Source: Bacteroidia bacterium
GTDB taxonomy: Bacteria; Bacteroidota; Bacteroidia; Bacteroidales; JAPLDU01
NCBI GenBank assembly: GCA_026391255.1
Contig: JAPLDU010000077.1
Location: 1-35,107, forward strand
Direction: 5' to 3'
DNA length: 35,107 nt
The position numbers and the translations under genes were made by a program. Numbering within the stretch: the first letter of the stretch is position 1; each line of letters opens with the position of its first letter. The notes beneath the pieces are model-generated. The model did no database searches and had not been told where the DNA came from. It worked only from the letters and a program-made list of their open reading frames with translations. Of the stretch, positions 8,489 to 15,735 are shown piece after piece.

Positions 8489-8946
8489 TAGGGAAGATAT
8501 TCTCTAATATCGGTTTTGAAATTCAGTCATTTGAAACAACAACTGCAGACAATACCGACAGAGGAGAAAAATTGAGTGTAATTAGGACAAAAAGCGATGC
8601 GTATCAATGTGCTCACATCTTTGTTGAAAAATTCGGAAAAGATATCCTCTTGAGTATCAGCAAGACTTTGAAAGCATTTTGCGTTAATCGTGTTGAAACG
8701 GTTTATCTCTATCTTCCGCTCACTTGTCCCGAAACCTCTTATCTATGCAGTGAATTTGAATCAATGGGGTTTTTCTTTGGAGGGCTGAGGCCGGGGAAAG
8801 AAGGAACCATCTGGCTTTTGCTTCAGTATCTCAATAACCAGAAATATGATTATGATAAACTCCGCTTCTGTTCAGATTTTGGACAGGAGTTGATGCAATA
8901 TATCAAAAACCATGATCCGAACTTGGACGGGACGGAACCGAATTAG
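8413..8946 (+). CDS. 3' part of the frameshifted ATPase/GNAT gene
   Basis: This frame overlaps the end of the upstream ORF by 76 bases. It starts without a normal initiation context: the first possible codon is TTG at 8413, and the first ATG is at 8485. Codons before 8413 (GENEVRES) already read as sensible protein, back to a stop at 8377, which is what a frameshifted continuation looks like. The segment is a soluble alpha/beta sequence including VPQHHQEMIGKIFSNIGFEI and VETVYLYLPLTCPET, which resembles the second, GNAT-like or regulatory, half of bacterial ATPase-acetyltransferase fusions; I cannot name the domain with certainty. The frame ends at 8946, followed by a palindromic repeat and then the LuxE-like gene. 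Independent expression is unlikely unless ribosomes shift frame at 8389-8396. Confidence 0.6.
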   Translation: MLFQCRYFNIQRPEKVFVPQHHQEMIGKIFSNIGFEIQSFETTTADNTDRGEKLSVIRTKSDAYQCAHIFVEKFGKDILLSISKTLKAFCVNRVETVYLYLPLTCPETSYLCSEFESMGFFFGGLRPGKEGTIWLLLQYLNNQKYDYDKLRFCSDFGQELMQYIKNHDPNLDGTEPN

Positions 8947-9080
8947 AAATTACAAATCTAAAAATACAAATAATAAATAAAAATCAATCAACAAAATGGC
9001 AAATTTAAAGTACTTTGTTTTGTATTTGAAATTTGATATTGTTAATTATTTGTTTTTTGTGATTTGTTTATTGGAATTTT
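8943..9080. repeat. Long imperfect A/T-rich inverted repeat
   Basis: The left arm (from 8943: attacaaatc, aaaatacaaataataaat, aaatcaatcaaca) and the right arm (to 9080: attgttaattatttg, tttttgtgatttgtttattgg) are approximately reverse-complementary around a centre near 9010 (aaatttaaagtacttt). The arms contain many CAAAT/ATTTG words. It fills most of the 200-base gap between the split ATPase/GNAT gene and the LuxE-like gene. It could fold as an RNA hairpin; I cannot assign a mobile-element family. Confidence 0.6.
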
Positions 9081-9146
9081 TTGCCAAAACGTGTCAAGAT
9101 TTCAGAAATAAAATAATAATAATGAAATAATTAACATATTTACATT

Positions 9147-10277
9147 ATGAATTTTCCTAATATTGACAAGCTTTGCAAAGAGTCTAAAGCTTTTGGCTTT
9201 TCACAGGAAAACGACCAGGTTTTCTTTGAAGCAATGGAAGAGAACTACCTGTTTCAATACTGGAAACAGCCTTATATCCGGTTTCTGTCAGATCGTTCAG
9301 GTTTTAATCCATCTGAAATGAGAAAATATGAGGATGTTTTCAGGATACCACCATTATTCGTGGGGACGATGAAAATACACGCGTTTAAAAGCGTTGCTGA
9401 CGAACAAATCATCATGACTTTGACAAGTTCCGGAACAGCAGGGCAAAAAACCCAGACATTTTTTGATGCTCCTTCACTTGAAAGGCTTGAAAAATTATCC
9501 GGTTTCGTTTTTAACGAGATGGGTATGGTCAGCTCAAAACCTGTTCATTATTTTGTATTTAATTACGACCGCGGAAAAGCATCTGATGTAGGTACAGCCT
9601 GGAGTGCAGAGCAGAAAACAAAGATGGCGCCTGCAATTGCAAAATATTGGACAATAGAATGGAACAAACAAAAAGAGGAATTTGATTTTGATATTGATAA
9701 ATGGGTGAATAAAATGCTCGAAGTACCCACCGGTGATGCAGTGAGACTTGTCGGTTTTCCGGCTTTTATTTTCAGATTTGTGAATGAACTGATCAAAGTG
9801 AAGCCCGGTTTCAGAGTGCATCCCGATAGTTTTGTGATTGCAGGCGGTGGCTGGAAAAACCATGCCGGAGAAACCATGACTCATAAGGATTTTGCTTTAT
9901 ATCTTGAAAAAAATATTGGTTTGCCGGCAGAAAATGTGCGCGATACATATGGCATGGCCGAACATGGTATTCCGTATGCCGCATGCAAAAAGGGTTTTCA
10001 TCATGTGCCAATCTACGGACGCCTGATGGTGCGTAATCCGCTTGGTATGAAAATCCTGCCTCCGGGAGAAGAAGGTTTATTGCAACTGATCACACCTTTC
10101 AATACAGCACAATCAAACCTGTCGGTATTATCAACGGACCTCTGCATACTCAAAGAAAACTGCACCTGCGGCATGCCAGGTCTGTTTATATCTTCAATCA
10201 GAAGAGGTGGCATACGTAAACATAAAGGTTGTGCCATTGCTGCACAGGAAATTCTGAATAAATCTCAAAAGAATTAA
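9147..10277 (+). CDS. LuxE-like acyl-protein synthetase
   Basis: A 376-residue member of the LuxE acyl-protein synthetase family, itself part of the adenylate-forming superfamily. The phosphate-binding loop is TSSGTAGQ (93-100) and the adenylate-contact segment is DTYGMAE (266-272). A Cys-containing turn, CTCGMPG (339-345), precedes the C-terminal RRGGIRKHKG. LuxE enzymes activate a carboxylic (fatty) acid with ATP and hand it to a cysteine, from which LuxC reduces it to the aldehyde. Here the next gene, 12 bases downstream, has a LuxC-like domain, so the two proteins very probably form an acid-reductase pair. No luciferase genes are present, so luminescence is not implied. Length matches LuxE (about 370 residues). 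Chain length and substrate are unknown. Confidence 0.88.
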   Translation: MNFPNIDKLCKESKAFGFSQENDQVFFEAMEENYLFQYWKQPYIRFLSDRSGFNPSEMRKYEDVFRIPPLFVGTMKIHAFKSVADEQIIMTLTSSGTAGQKTQTFFDAPSLERLEKLSGFVFNEMGMVSSKPVHYFVFNYDRGKASDVGTAWSAEQKTKMAPAIAKYWTIEWNKQKEEFDFDIDKWVNKMLEVPTGDAVRLVGFPAFIFRFVNELIKVKPGFRVHPDSFVIAGGGWKNHAGETMTHKDFALYLEKNIGLPAENVRDTYGMAEHGIPYAACKKGFHHVPIYGRLMVRNPLGMKILPPGEEGLLQLITPFNTAQSNLSVLSTDLCILKENCTCGMPGLFISSIRRGGIRKHKGCAIAAQEILNKSQKN

Positions 10278-10289
10278 AAGACAACAAGT

Positions 10290-12935
10290 ATGGAATTAAT
10301 TGATTTTAAACATTATATATTTGGTTCACAACATGTCTTTGCTGATGAATTATCAGCCGGTTTTGCTTCAGGGGTATTCACTGAAACACTCCTGGATGAG
10401 AAAAGCAGGCAATTCATGGACGTACCCATTGATAATATTTTGATGGTGCTGGAACGGACGGCCAATATACTCTGCGATTTAAATGGCAAATATTACAGGA
10501 CTGCCATGCAGGAGCTGCCATTGTATCTGCAATATTCTCCGGAAATGATTACATACGGATTCAATGTTTTCAAAGCTTCAAACAGTCGCAGTACTCTGAA
10601 GCGGATGCTTAATCAGGTTGGTCCTGATTATCATTGCCTTGATTATTATGTGAATTTGCGCCATGCCAGGTATCAACGGGCTATTCCTGCGGGCACCGTA
10701 TGCCATGTTGCCGCAGGTAATATTTTCCTGGGTTCTGTCGGATCCCTGATTCAGGGTATTATCACAAAAAATGTGAATATTCTCAAGGTCTCATCCCAGG
10801 ATTTTCTTTTTCCATCCATGTTTATGGAAGCTCTTGCTGAAGCAGATGAAAACATGGAAATCGTCCCGTATATCGCTATGACATACTGGAGCAGAAACAA
10901 CAAAGGTGTAGAAGATATTATTAAAAATGTTTCTGATGTCATTTTACTTTTTGGAGGCGAGGATTCTGTAAGGCAATATAAAAATGGATTGGCTGCCAAA
11001 ACGGAAGTTCTGGCTTTTGGACCGAAAATAAGCTACGGGCTTGTCGGCAGAGGGCTTAGCGATAATCAACTGCACGAAGCCGCAGCAGGTTTTGCACATG
11101 ATATCGTTCTTTGGGAACAACGGGCATGCACTTCATGTCAGAATATTTTTATCGAAGAGGATACCGGCAATGATTCATTTATACAATTTCTATGTGAAAG
11201 GCTGGAAGCTGAAGCCATAAAATTTCCTCAATCATCATTGAATATTGATACAGCCATTGAACTGTGTAAGGAACGTGAAATGCTTAAATGGAAGGAATTC
11301 AATGGTCAGCTTATCATGAAGGAAGGTAAAAATGCATATCATACTGTCATTGTGCAGCAATCGGCCGATATCATTGATTCTCCTTTGAACCGTACAATTT
11401 ATGTAAATATTGTAAAGGATTATACCGACATTCTGAAAGGTAACCTGAGCCGGATGAAGTATTATATGTCGACGCTTTCGGTGGCTTCAGACGGAAAACT
11501 TCAGCAGATCACCGAAGGTTTTATGCGTATGGGTGTGATGCGTTTTGTGAAGCCAGGCATCATGTCATCAGGCAGAAACCCCGAATACCCGCATGATGGT
11601 AAATTGATACTTCAAAACCTGGTTCGGTTAATGAATTATGAATCCCTTCCATCTGATAAATTCGGACTGGAAAGTATTTCAGGGCGTGTAAAAGACAATT
11701 TCATGCTTGCAAAAATCAATGATTTGTTGCTAACGGCTATGACTGCTCCCTTTTATTCGGAATACTATAAAAATTTAAGGTTTCCTCTGAAAAATCTTGA
11801 TGAATTCCACTCAATTCCTGTACTTGAAAAGAACCATCTTTTTGAATGTTCGGCCGATGAGAATTTCCGTCTTGCGACCGGGAAACCTGATCATTGCTAT
11901 ATTTTCGCTTCCGGAGGCACTACCAACCGCCCAAAGTTTTTGTTGTACAGTGCTGAAGAATTTGATGAATCAAAACAAATATTTGGTGAAGGCTTCAGAG
12001 CATCAGGGATTAATGAAAATGATGTTGTAGCTAATTATTTAAAAGCAGGTGGCTTATATACTGGCTTTCTGGCAGTAAATTCAGGGTTGGAAGAAACCGG
12101 ATGCAGGATTATTTCACTTTCATGCAATCAGCCGGTAGATCAAACGATAGAGTATCTGAAAACATTCAGACCCAATGTTATTCTCGGATTTCCAAGCGGT
12201 TTGATCAGGCTGGCGCAGGCATGTGAACAGAATAAAGCAGATATAAAATTTGAAAAGGTATTTTATGCCGGAGAATATATATCGCAAGCGGATATTGATC
12301 ATATCATCCGTGTTTTCAAAGTAAAGATTTTTAAATCTTTCGGATATGCCGCAGTAGAAACCGGACCAATTGGATACCAGTGTGAATATTGTAATGGAAC
12401 CGAACATCATGTGGCAGAAGACTGGTGCCGTGTTGATCTGAATGATTCCAGAGAAGTGCTTGTTACGGTCTTTGGCCGGAAATTATTTCCGGTCATTAAG
12501 TATAATGTTGGCGACCTTGCTGAATGGGTTGATGAACCCTGCAGTTGCGGAAGAACTTCACCTCGCTTGCGGCTGCTTGACAGGAGTGCTAAATGTATTG
12601 TTCTTCCTGCCAGCAGCATTTCTTTCCAGGATATTACCAACGTTTCCGCGACGTTTCCCGAACTTACATCAATTTACCAGGCAGTTATTACTGAAGATGC
12701 CAAAAAATTTGTGAACATCACTATCAATATTGAAACACGTATTCCTTCCAGTTCAACTGATAATGGCCTGAGAGAAAAAGTCGAGAAAGCTTTTAATGAA
12801 GATATCCATGCATTACGTGATTACCGTGAAGCGAATAAAATCCGGAATTTTGTAGTGGTTTTGATTCCACCGGGCGGTATCATGAGCGCCGAAAGAACTG
12901 CAAAAACCAAAAGGATTATTGATCACCGGAAATGA
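10290..12935 (+). CDS. LuxC-like acyl-CoA reductase fused to phenylacetate-CoA-ligase-like domain
   Basis: An 881-residue fusion. Residues about 85-445 match the LuxC/acyl-CoA reductase family, an aldehyde-dehydrogenase relative: the AIPAGTVCHVAAGNIF segment (131-146) is the nucleotide-binding region, and Cys280 in WEQRACTSCQ is the likely catalytic thiol. Residues about 470-880 are an adenylate-forming domain like phenylacetate-CoA ligase: P-loop FASGGTTNRPK (539-549), YAAVETGP (686-693), GDLAEW (741-746), then CSCGR (751-755). Expected chemistry is acid activation followed by NADPH-dependent reduction to an aldehyde. Two adenylating enzymes (this domain and the LuxE gene) for one reductase suggest either two acids or an activation-plus-relay step. 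The gene is probably co-transcribed with LuxE. It ends in TGA, evidence that TGA is a normal stop in this genome. Confidence 0.88.
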   Translation: MELIDFKHYIFGSQHVFADELSAGFASGVFTETLLDEKSRQFMDVPIDNILMVLERTANILCDLNGKYYRTAMQELPLYLQYSPEMITYGFNVFKASNSRSTLKRMLNQVGPDYHCLDYYVNLRHARYQRAIPAGTVCHVAAGNIFLGSVGSLIQGIITKNVNILKVSSQDFLFPSMFMEALAEADENMEIVPYIAMTYWSRNNKGVEDIIKNVSDVILLFGGEDSVRQYKNGLAAKTEVLAFGPKISYGLVGRGLSDNQLHEAAAGFAHDIVLWEQRACTSCQNIFIEEDTGNDSFIQFLCERLEAEAIKFPQSSLNIDTAIELCKEREMLKWKEFNGQLIMKEGKNAYHTVIVQQSADIIDSPLNRTIYVNIVKDYTDILKGNLSRMKYYMSTLSVASDGKLQQITEGFMRMGVMRFVKPGIMSSGRNPEYPHDGKLILQNLVRLMNYESLPSDKFGLESISGRVKDNFMLAKINDLLLTAMTAPFYSEYYKNLRFPLKNLDEFHSIPVLEKNHLFECSADENFRLATGKPDHCYIFASGGTTNRPKFLLYSAEEFDESKQIFGEGFRASGINENDVVANYLKAGGLYTGFLAVNSGLEETGCRIISLSCNQPVDQTIEYLKTFRPNVILGFPSGLIRLAQACEQNKADIKFEKVFYAGEYISQADIDHIIRVFKVKIFKSFGYAAVETGPIGYQCEYCNGTEHHVAEDWCRVDLNDSREVLVTVFGRKLFPVIKYNVGDLAEWVDEPCSCGRTSPRLRLLDRSAKCIVLPASSISFQDITNVSATFPELTSIYQAVITEDAKKFVNITINIETRIPSSSTDNGLREKVEKAFNEDIHALRDYREANKIRNFVVVLIPPGGIMSAERTAKTKRIIDHRK

Positions 12936-13011
12936 AAATTACCAAGCATATCTGAAATAATTTCTTTAAATCATCTTAATTGATTTTAGCTTCAATAATT
13001 CATGAATTCGT

Positions 13012-13103
13012 CCTTTACGTTCTTTGCGAATGACTTAGCGATCTTTGCGGTTAAAGTTTTTACCGCTAAGAACGCAATGAAGACGCAAAGTGCGCAAAGT
13101 TTA
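13012..13103. repeat. GCAAAG-type palindromic intergenic repeat, copy 2
   Basis: It carries the same vocabulary as the repeat at 7298-7387 (ttctttgcgaatgacttagcg, tctttgcggttaaag, then taccgctaagaacgcaatg, gacgcaaagtgcgcaaagtt), but the half units point inward: gcggttaaag and tttttaccgc meet at the centre. It lies 77 bases after the LuxC fusion, close to the 3' end of the convergent outer-membrane gene. The two copies bracket the ATPase/GNAT-LuxE-LuxC block. Confidence 0.8.
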
Positions 13104-13129
13104 TTAATAGACCAGGTTAGTCTAATTTT

Positions 13130-13888
13130 CTAAAATACAAAAATCAATGAATTGTCGAGAAAGCGGGTATCATTAGGCACACCAATTGCAGGAAATGCAT
13201 CATATGTATATATGTAACTGAGCAGAAAGGAAAAATGTCTGGTAATTCTTATTTTCAAATCTGTCTGGGATAAAATCCGGTAATCTGAAATATTTCTGAT
13301 TACGGGTTGAAAATAATCCGTGTTTACCAGGCTTAAGTTCTTCTGTATCTTTAAAATAAACGATAAATAGCTGCTTAACCTGTGAGTATGATTTATTATA
13401 TCAGAATTATAAAGTTCTTCATGTTCATACATATATAAAGCTGCAATGTATAATCGAAAAGGCTTGGTTTTTATAATATTTACCCTTGGCCCTGCTCCCA
13501 ATAACCAGCGAAATTTCACTTCCAATATCTTATTAAATTGAAACTGGGTAAATATTTCTCCTGTTAGTCTGTCGGTCAATTGATAATTAAATCTGAAATG
13601 CTGAGCGCCCGCATTTACAAAATTACTGCCGGTGCTCTTGGTAAGGTCATATTCCGTCTGGCTTAAATATAAACTGCATCCGGCTTTATATTGTACGTGC
13701 AGGCTTGCTGTTCCATCCCATAACTCCTGACCGTTTTTTGTATACTGAAAAGAATATTTGGATGATCCTCCCCATCCCGCTGAATCTGTAATAACACGTT
13801 CCTGTTCAATATTAATAATCTGGGCATTTGCATTAAATTCAGATGATACCAAAAGCATTATAATAATGAAAGGTCGGAAGATTTTCAT
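13130..13888 (-). CDS. DUF481-like outer-membrane protein
   Basis: A 252-residue protein with a signal peptide (residues about 1-22, cleavage near NANAQ). It has a beta-strand-rich body: WDGTASLHVQYKAGCSLYLS, then YQLTDRLTGEIFTQFQFNK and FRWLLGAGPRVNI. It ends in a phenylalanine (IFVF), as outer-membrane barrels usually do. The pattern resembles DUF481 (YdiY-like) proteins. It is a single-gene unit convergent with the LuxE/LuxC operon and separated from it by a palindromic repeat. The function of DUF481 proteins is poorly known; a link with the LuxC block is not supported by orientation. Confidence 0.75.
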   Translation of the reverse strand: MKIFRPFIIIMLLVSSEFNANAQIINIEQERVITDSAGWGGSSKYSFQYTKNGQELWDGTASLHVQYKAGCSLYLSQTEYDLTKSTGSNFVNAGAQHFRFNYQLTDRLTGEIFTQFQFNKILEVKFRWLLGAGPRVNIIKTKPFRLYIAALYMYEHEELYNSDIINHTHRLSSYLSFILKIQKNLSLVNTDYFQPVIRNISDYRILSQTDLKIRITRHFSFLLSYIYTYDAFPAIGVPNDTRFLDNSLIFVF

Positions 13889-14220
13889 AATACATAATAT
13901 AAGGGCACAAAATAAATAAAATTATGAGACTTTCATTGATAAGCATAATAAATTGACCAATTCGTGCCGATTCAAATATTCTTTTTAACAACTGAGGATG
14001 ATATGAATGCGAGCTTCAAGTCAGACCGGCGTAAGCTGATCAAATTAGTCGGCATGTTCATTATCAGTTACATCTAAAATCATAAGTCATTAATCGATAT
14101 TCATAAATCAAAAGTACTGACTTGAAGTGCAAACACTGATTAAATCGATATCTGCACAGTGAAAAATGCTAATTGGGAAAAATAATTATGTTTGTTGTGA
14201 GAATTCAGACACTATAATTG
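13889..14220. other. 332-base intergenic region between divergent genes
   Basis: No gene found. It should contain the promoters of the minus-strand DUF481-like gene and the plus-strand Cache lipoprotein. Two features stand out: an 11-base perfect inverted repeat (cttcaagtcag at 14014-14024, ctgacttgaag at 14117-14127), and the word AATCGATAT occurring twice (near 14094 and 14145). Either could be a regulator-binding site; neither matches a site I can name. Confidence 0.5.
14187..14194 (+). promoter_or_regulatory. Candidate -7 promoter element (TATGTTTG)
   Basis: TATGTTTG fits the Bacteroidota -7 consensus TAnnTTTG and lies 26 bases before the ATG at 14221, a sensible leader length. No good -33 TTTG is seen at the right distance (the nearest TTG, at 14173-14175, is too close), so the call is weak. 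Confidence 0.3.
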
Positions 14221-15150
14221 ATGAGAAATGCTTTGATAAATAATATACAAAAAATCTGTTATTTAGGCTTATTAATCATAGTCTCCTGTACAAAGGATCA
14301 AAGAACACAACCTGATTTGACCCGGTACCAGTTTAAAGAGACACGCGACCTGGTGAGTCTGGTAAACGATGCAGCAGCGTTATTTTCAAAAAAAGGGGAG
14401 GATGCATTTAGTGAATTCAGAAAAGAAGGCAGCAAATGGTTTTCCGGTTCAAAATACATTTTCATTTATAACTTGTCCGGAGAATGCATATTCCATCCTG
14501 TTTTGAAGGATCTTCTCGGAAAAAACCTGTCTAATCTTAAAGATCTTAATGGTAAGCCGATCGACCAGTTTATTCAGTCTATCGCTTCAAATCATAAAAA
14601 ACCATTTGGATGGATCCATTACCTGTGGGCCGAGCCGGGTGAGATCTTCCCTTCCTGGAAAGATGCATACATAATGGGTGTAAAGGGCCCTGATGGTAAG
14701 ACTTATGCCATTGGTAGCGGAACATTTAATATCCGGACAGAGGTACAATTCGTAGTAGAATTGGTTGATTCTGCAGCTGAGCTTATCCAAAAATACGGTA
14801 ACAAATCTTATGATCACCTTATAGATAAAGCAGGCGTATTTTATTTTTATAATACTTATATTTTTGTACTGTCGACTAATGGGCAGCTACTTGTGGATCC
14901 TTCTTACCCGATCAATATCGGGAGGAATGTAATTGATTTTAAAGATTATTCCGGTCATATGATTATCAGGGAAATGCTTGAAAAACTGAAAAAAGAGGAT
15001 GTGGTATACATTTCATATATGTGGCCTGCTCCCGGACAGGCTAATCCATCGAAAAAGATGATATATGCCAGGAAGGAGCTGTCAGGAGCAGATACAATTA
15101 TTGTAGGTTCGAGTTTGTATCTGGTGGAACCCATCTGGGAAAAATTTTAA
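14221..15150 (+). CDS. Lipoprotein with two tandem Cache-like sensor repeats
   Basis: A 309-residue lipoprotein with lipobox LIIVSC. The rest is two copies of a Cache-type (sCache_2-like) unit, about residues 35-170 and 175-305. The parallel segments are YIFIYNLSGECIFHP / YIFVLSTNGQLLVDP, then KNLSNLKDLNGK / RNVIDFKDYSGH, then WIHYLWAEPGE / YISYMWPAPGQ, and finally an IGSG/VGSS strand. Cache units usually sense small molecules outside the cell as part of chemoreceptors or kinases; here no transmembrane or output domain follows, so it is probably a free sensor or binding lipoprotein. I use ATG 14221 instead of the adjoining TTG at 14218. The permease gene begins nine bases downstream, suggesting a transport-related role. 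Confidence 0.8.
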   Translation: MRNALINNIQKICYLGLLIIVSCTKDQRTQPDLTRYQFKETRDLVSLVNDAAALFSKKGEDAFSEFRKEGSKWFSGSKYIFIYNLSGECIFHPVLKDLLGKNLSNLKDLNGKPIDQFIQSIASNHKKPFGWIHYLWAEPGEIFPSWKDAYIMGVKGPDGKTYAIGSGTFNIRTEVQFVVELVDSAAELIQKYGNKSYDHLIDKAGVFYFYNTYIFVLSTNGQLLVDPSYPINIGRNVIDFKDYSGHMIIREMLEKLKKEDVVYISYMWPAPGQANPSKKMIYARKELSGADTIIVGSSLYLVEPIWEKF

Positions 15151-15159
15151 TGCTTTAGT

Positions 15160-15723
15160 ATGGCTACTAAACCTACTGATTTAATATATGGTGTGGATGA
15201 TAAGCCACCCTGGACCATCTCATTTGTCCTTGGTTTGCAACATGTCTTCACCATGTCCAGTACACTGGTTCTGCCCGTGATTATTGCCAGAGGGATAGGA
15301 GGCGGTTTTGATGTTGTTCAATCTATGGTATGCTTTTCAATAATTGCTGCCGGTTTAGGCACGGTTTTGCAAGCTCTCCGGAAGGGACCCGTTGGTTCAG
15401 GTTATATTTGTCCAAACCTGTGTGGTCCATCTTATTTGTCTGTTTCAGTTCAGGCTGCCTGGCTGGGAGGTCTCCCGTTAATGCATGGAATGACAATAAT
15501 AGCAGGTACATTTGAAATGTTTTTTTCCAGGGTAATACATAAACTCAAGTTTCTTTTTCCTACTGAAATCACAGGTCTTGTTGTGCTCATGGTAGCTGTA
15601 GCCCTGATACCGCTTGGCGCATCAAAGTTTGTGGGGGTGGATTATGCCGGTGATGCGATTAATGCAAAAGGGTTACTTATTGCAATTATCACCCTTTTTT
15701 CAATGATCAGTTTTAATATCTGA
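15160..15723 (+). CDS. NCS2 uracil/xanthine permease, N-terminal part before an in-frame TGA
   Basis: 187 residues of a nucleobase:cation symporter-2 (xanthine/uracil permease) protein. Family segments are present: FVLGLQHVFTMSSTLVLPV near residues 23-41, and GPVGSGYICPNLCGPSYLS. The frame stops at TGA 15721-15723 after SMISFNI, yet the same frame continues without shift into GKEKLKLYCVLI and the rest of the permease. Relatives typically have a Trp here (…WGKG…), so a single TGG-to-TGA change explains the break. Joined, 15160-16491 encodes 443 residues, the usual NCS2 length. As it stands the protein has only about half the membrane helices and should not transport. It overlaps an operon with the Cache lipoprotein (9-base gap). 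Confidence 0.85.
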   Translation: MATKPTDLIYGVDDKPPWTISFVLGLQHVFTMSSTLVLPVIIARGIGGGFDVVQSMVCFSIIAAGLGTVLQALRKGPVGSGYICPNLCGPSYLSVSVQAAWLGGLPLMHGMTIIAGTFEMFFSRVIHKLKFLFPTEITGLVVLMVAVALIPLGASKFVGVDYAGDAINAKGLLIAIITLFSMISFNI

Positions 15724-15735
15724 GGTAAAGAGAAA

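Noticed and set aside
9534-9884. Minus-strand ORFs inside the LuxE-like gene
   Set aside because: They are opposite-strand shadows of a well-supported gene and have no recognisable domain, signal or start context.
12120-12640. Minus-strand ORFs inside the LuxC-ligase fusion
   Set aside because: Shadow frames of the ligase domain; no family pattern.
9147-12935. Bioluminescence operon
   Set aside because: LuxE- and LuxC-like genes are present, but there is no luciferase (luxA/luxB) or flavin reductase nearby, and the LuxC is fused to a ligase domain.
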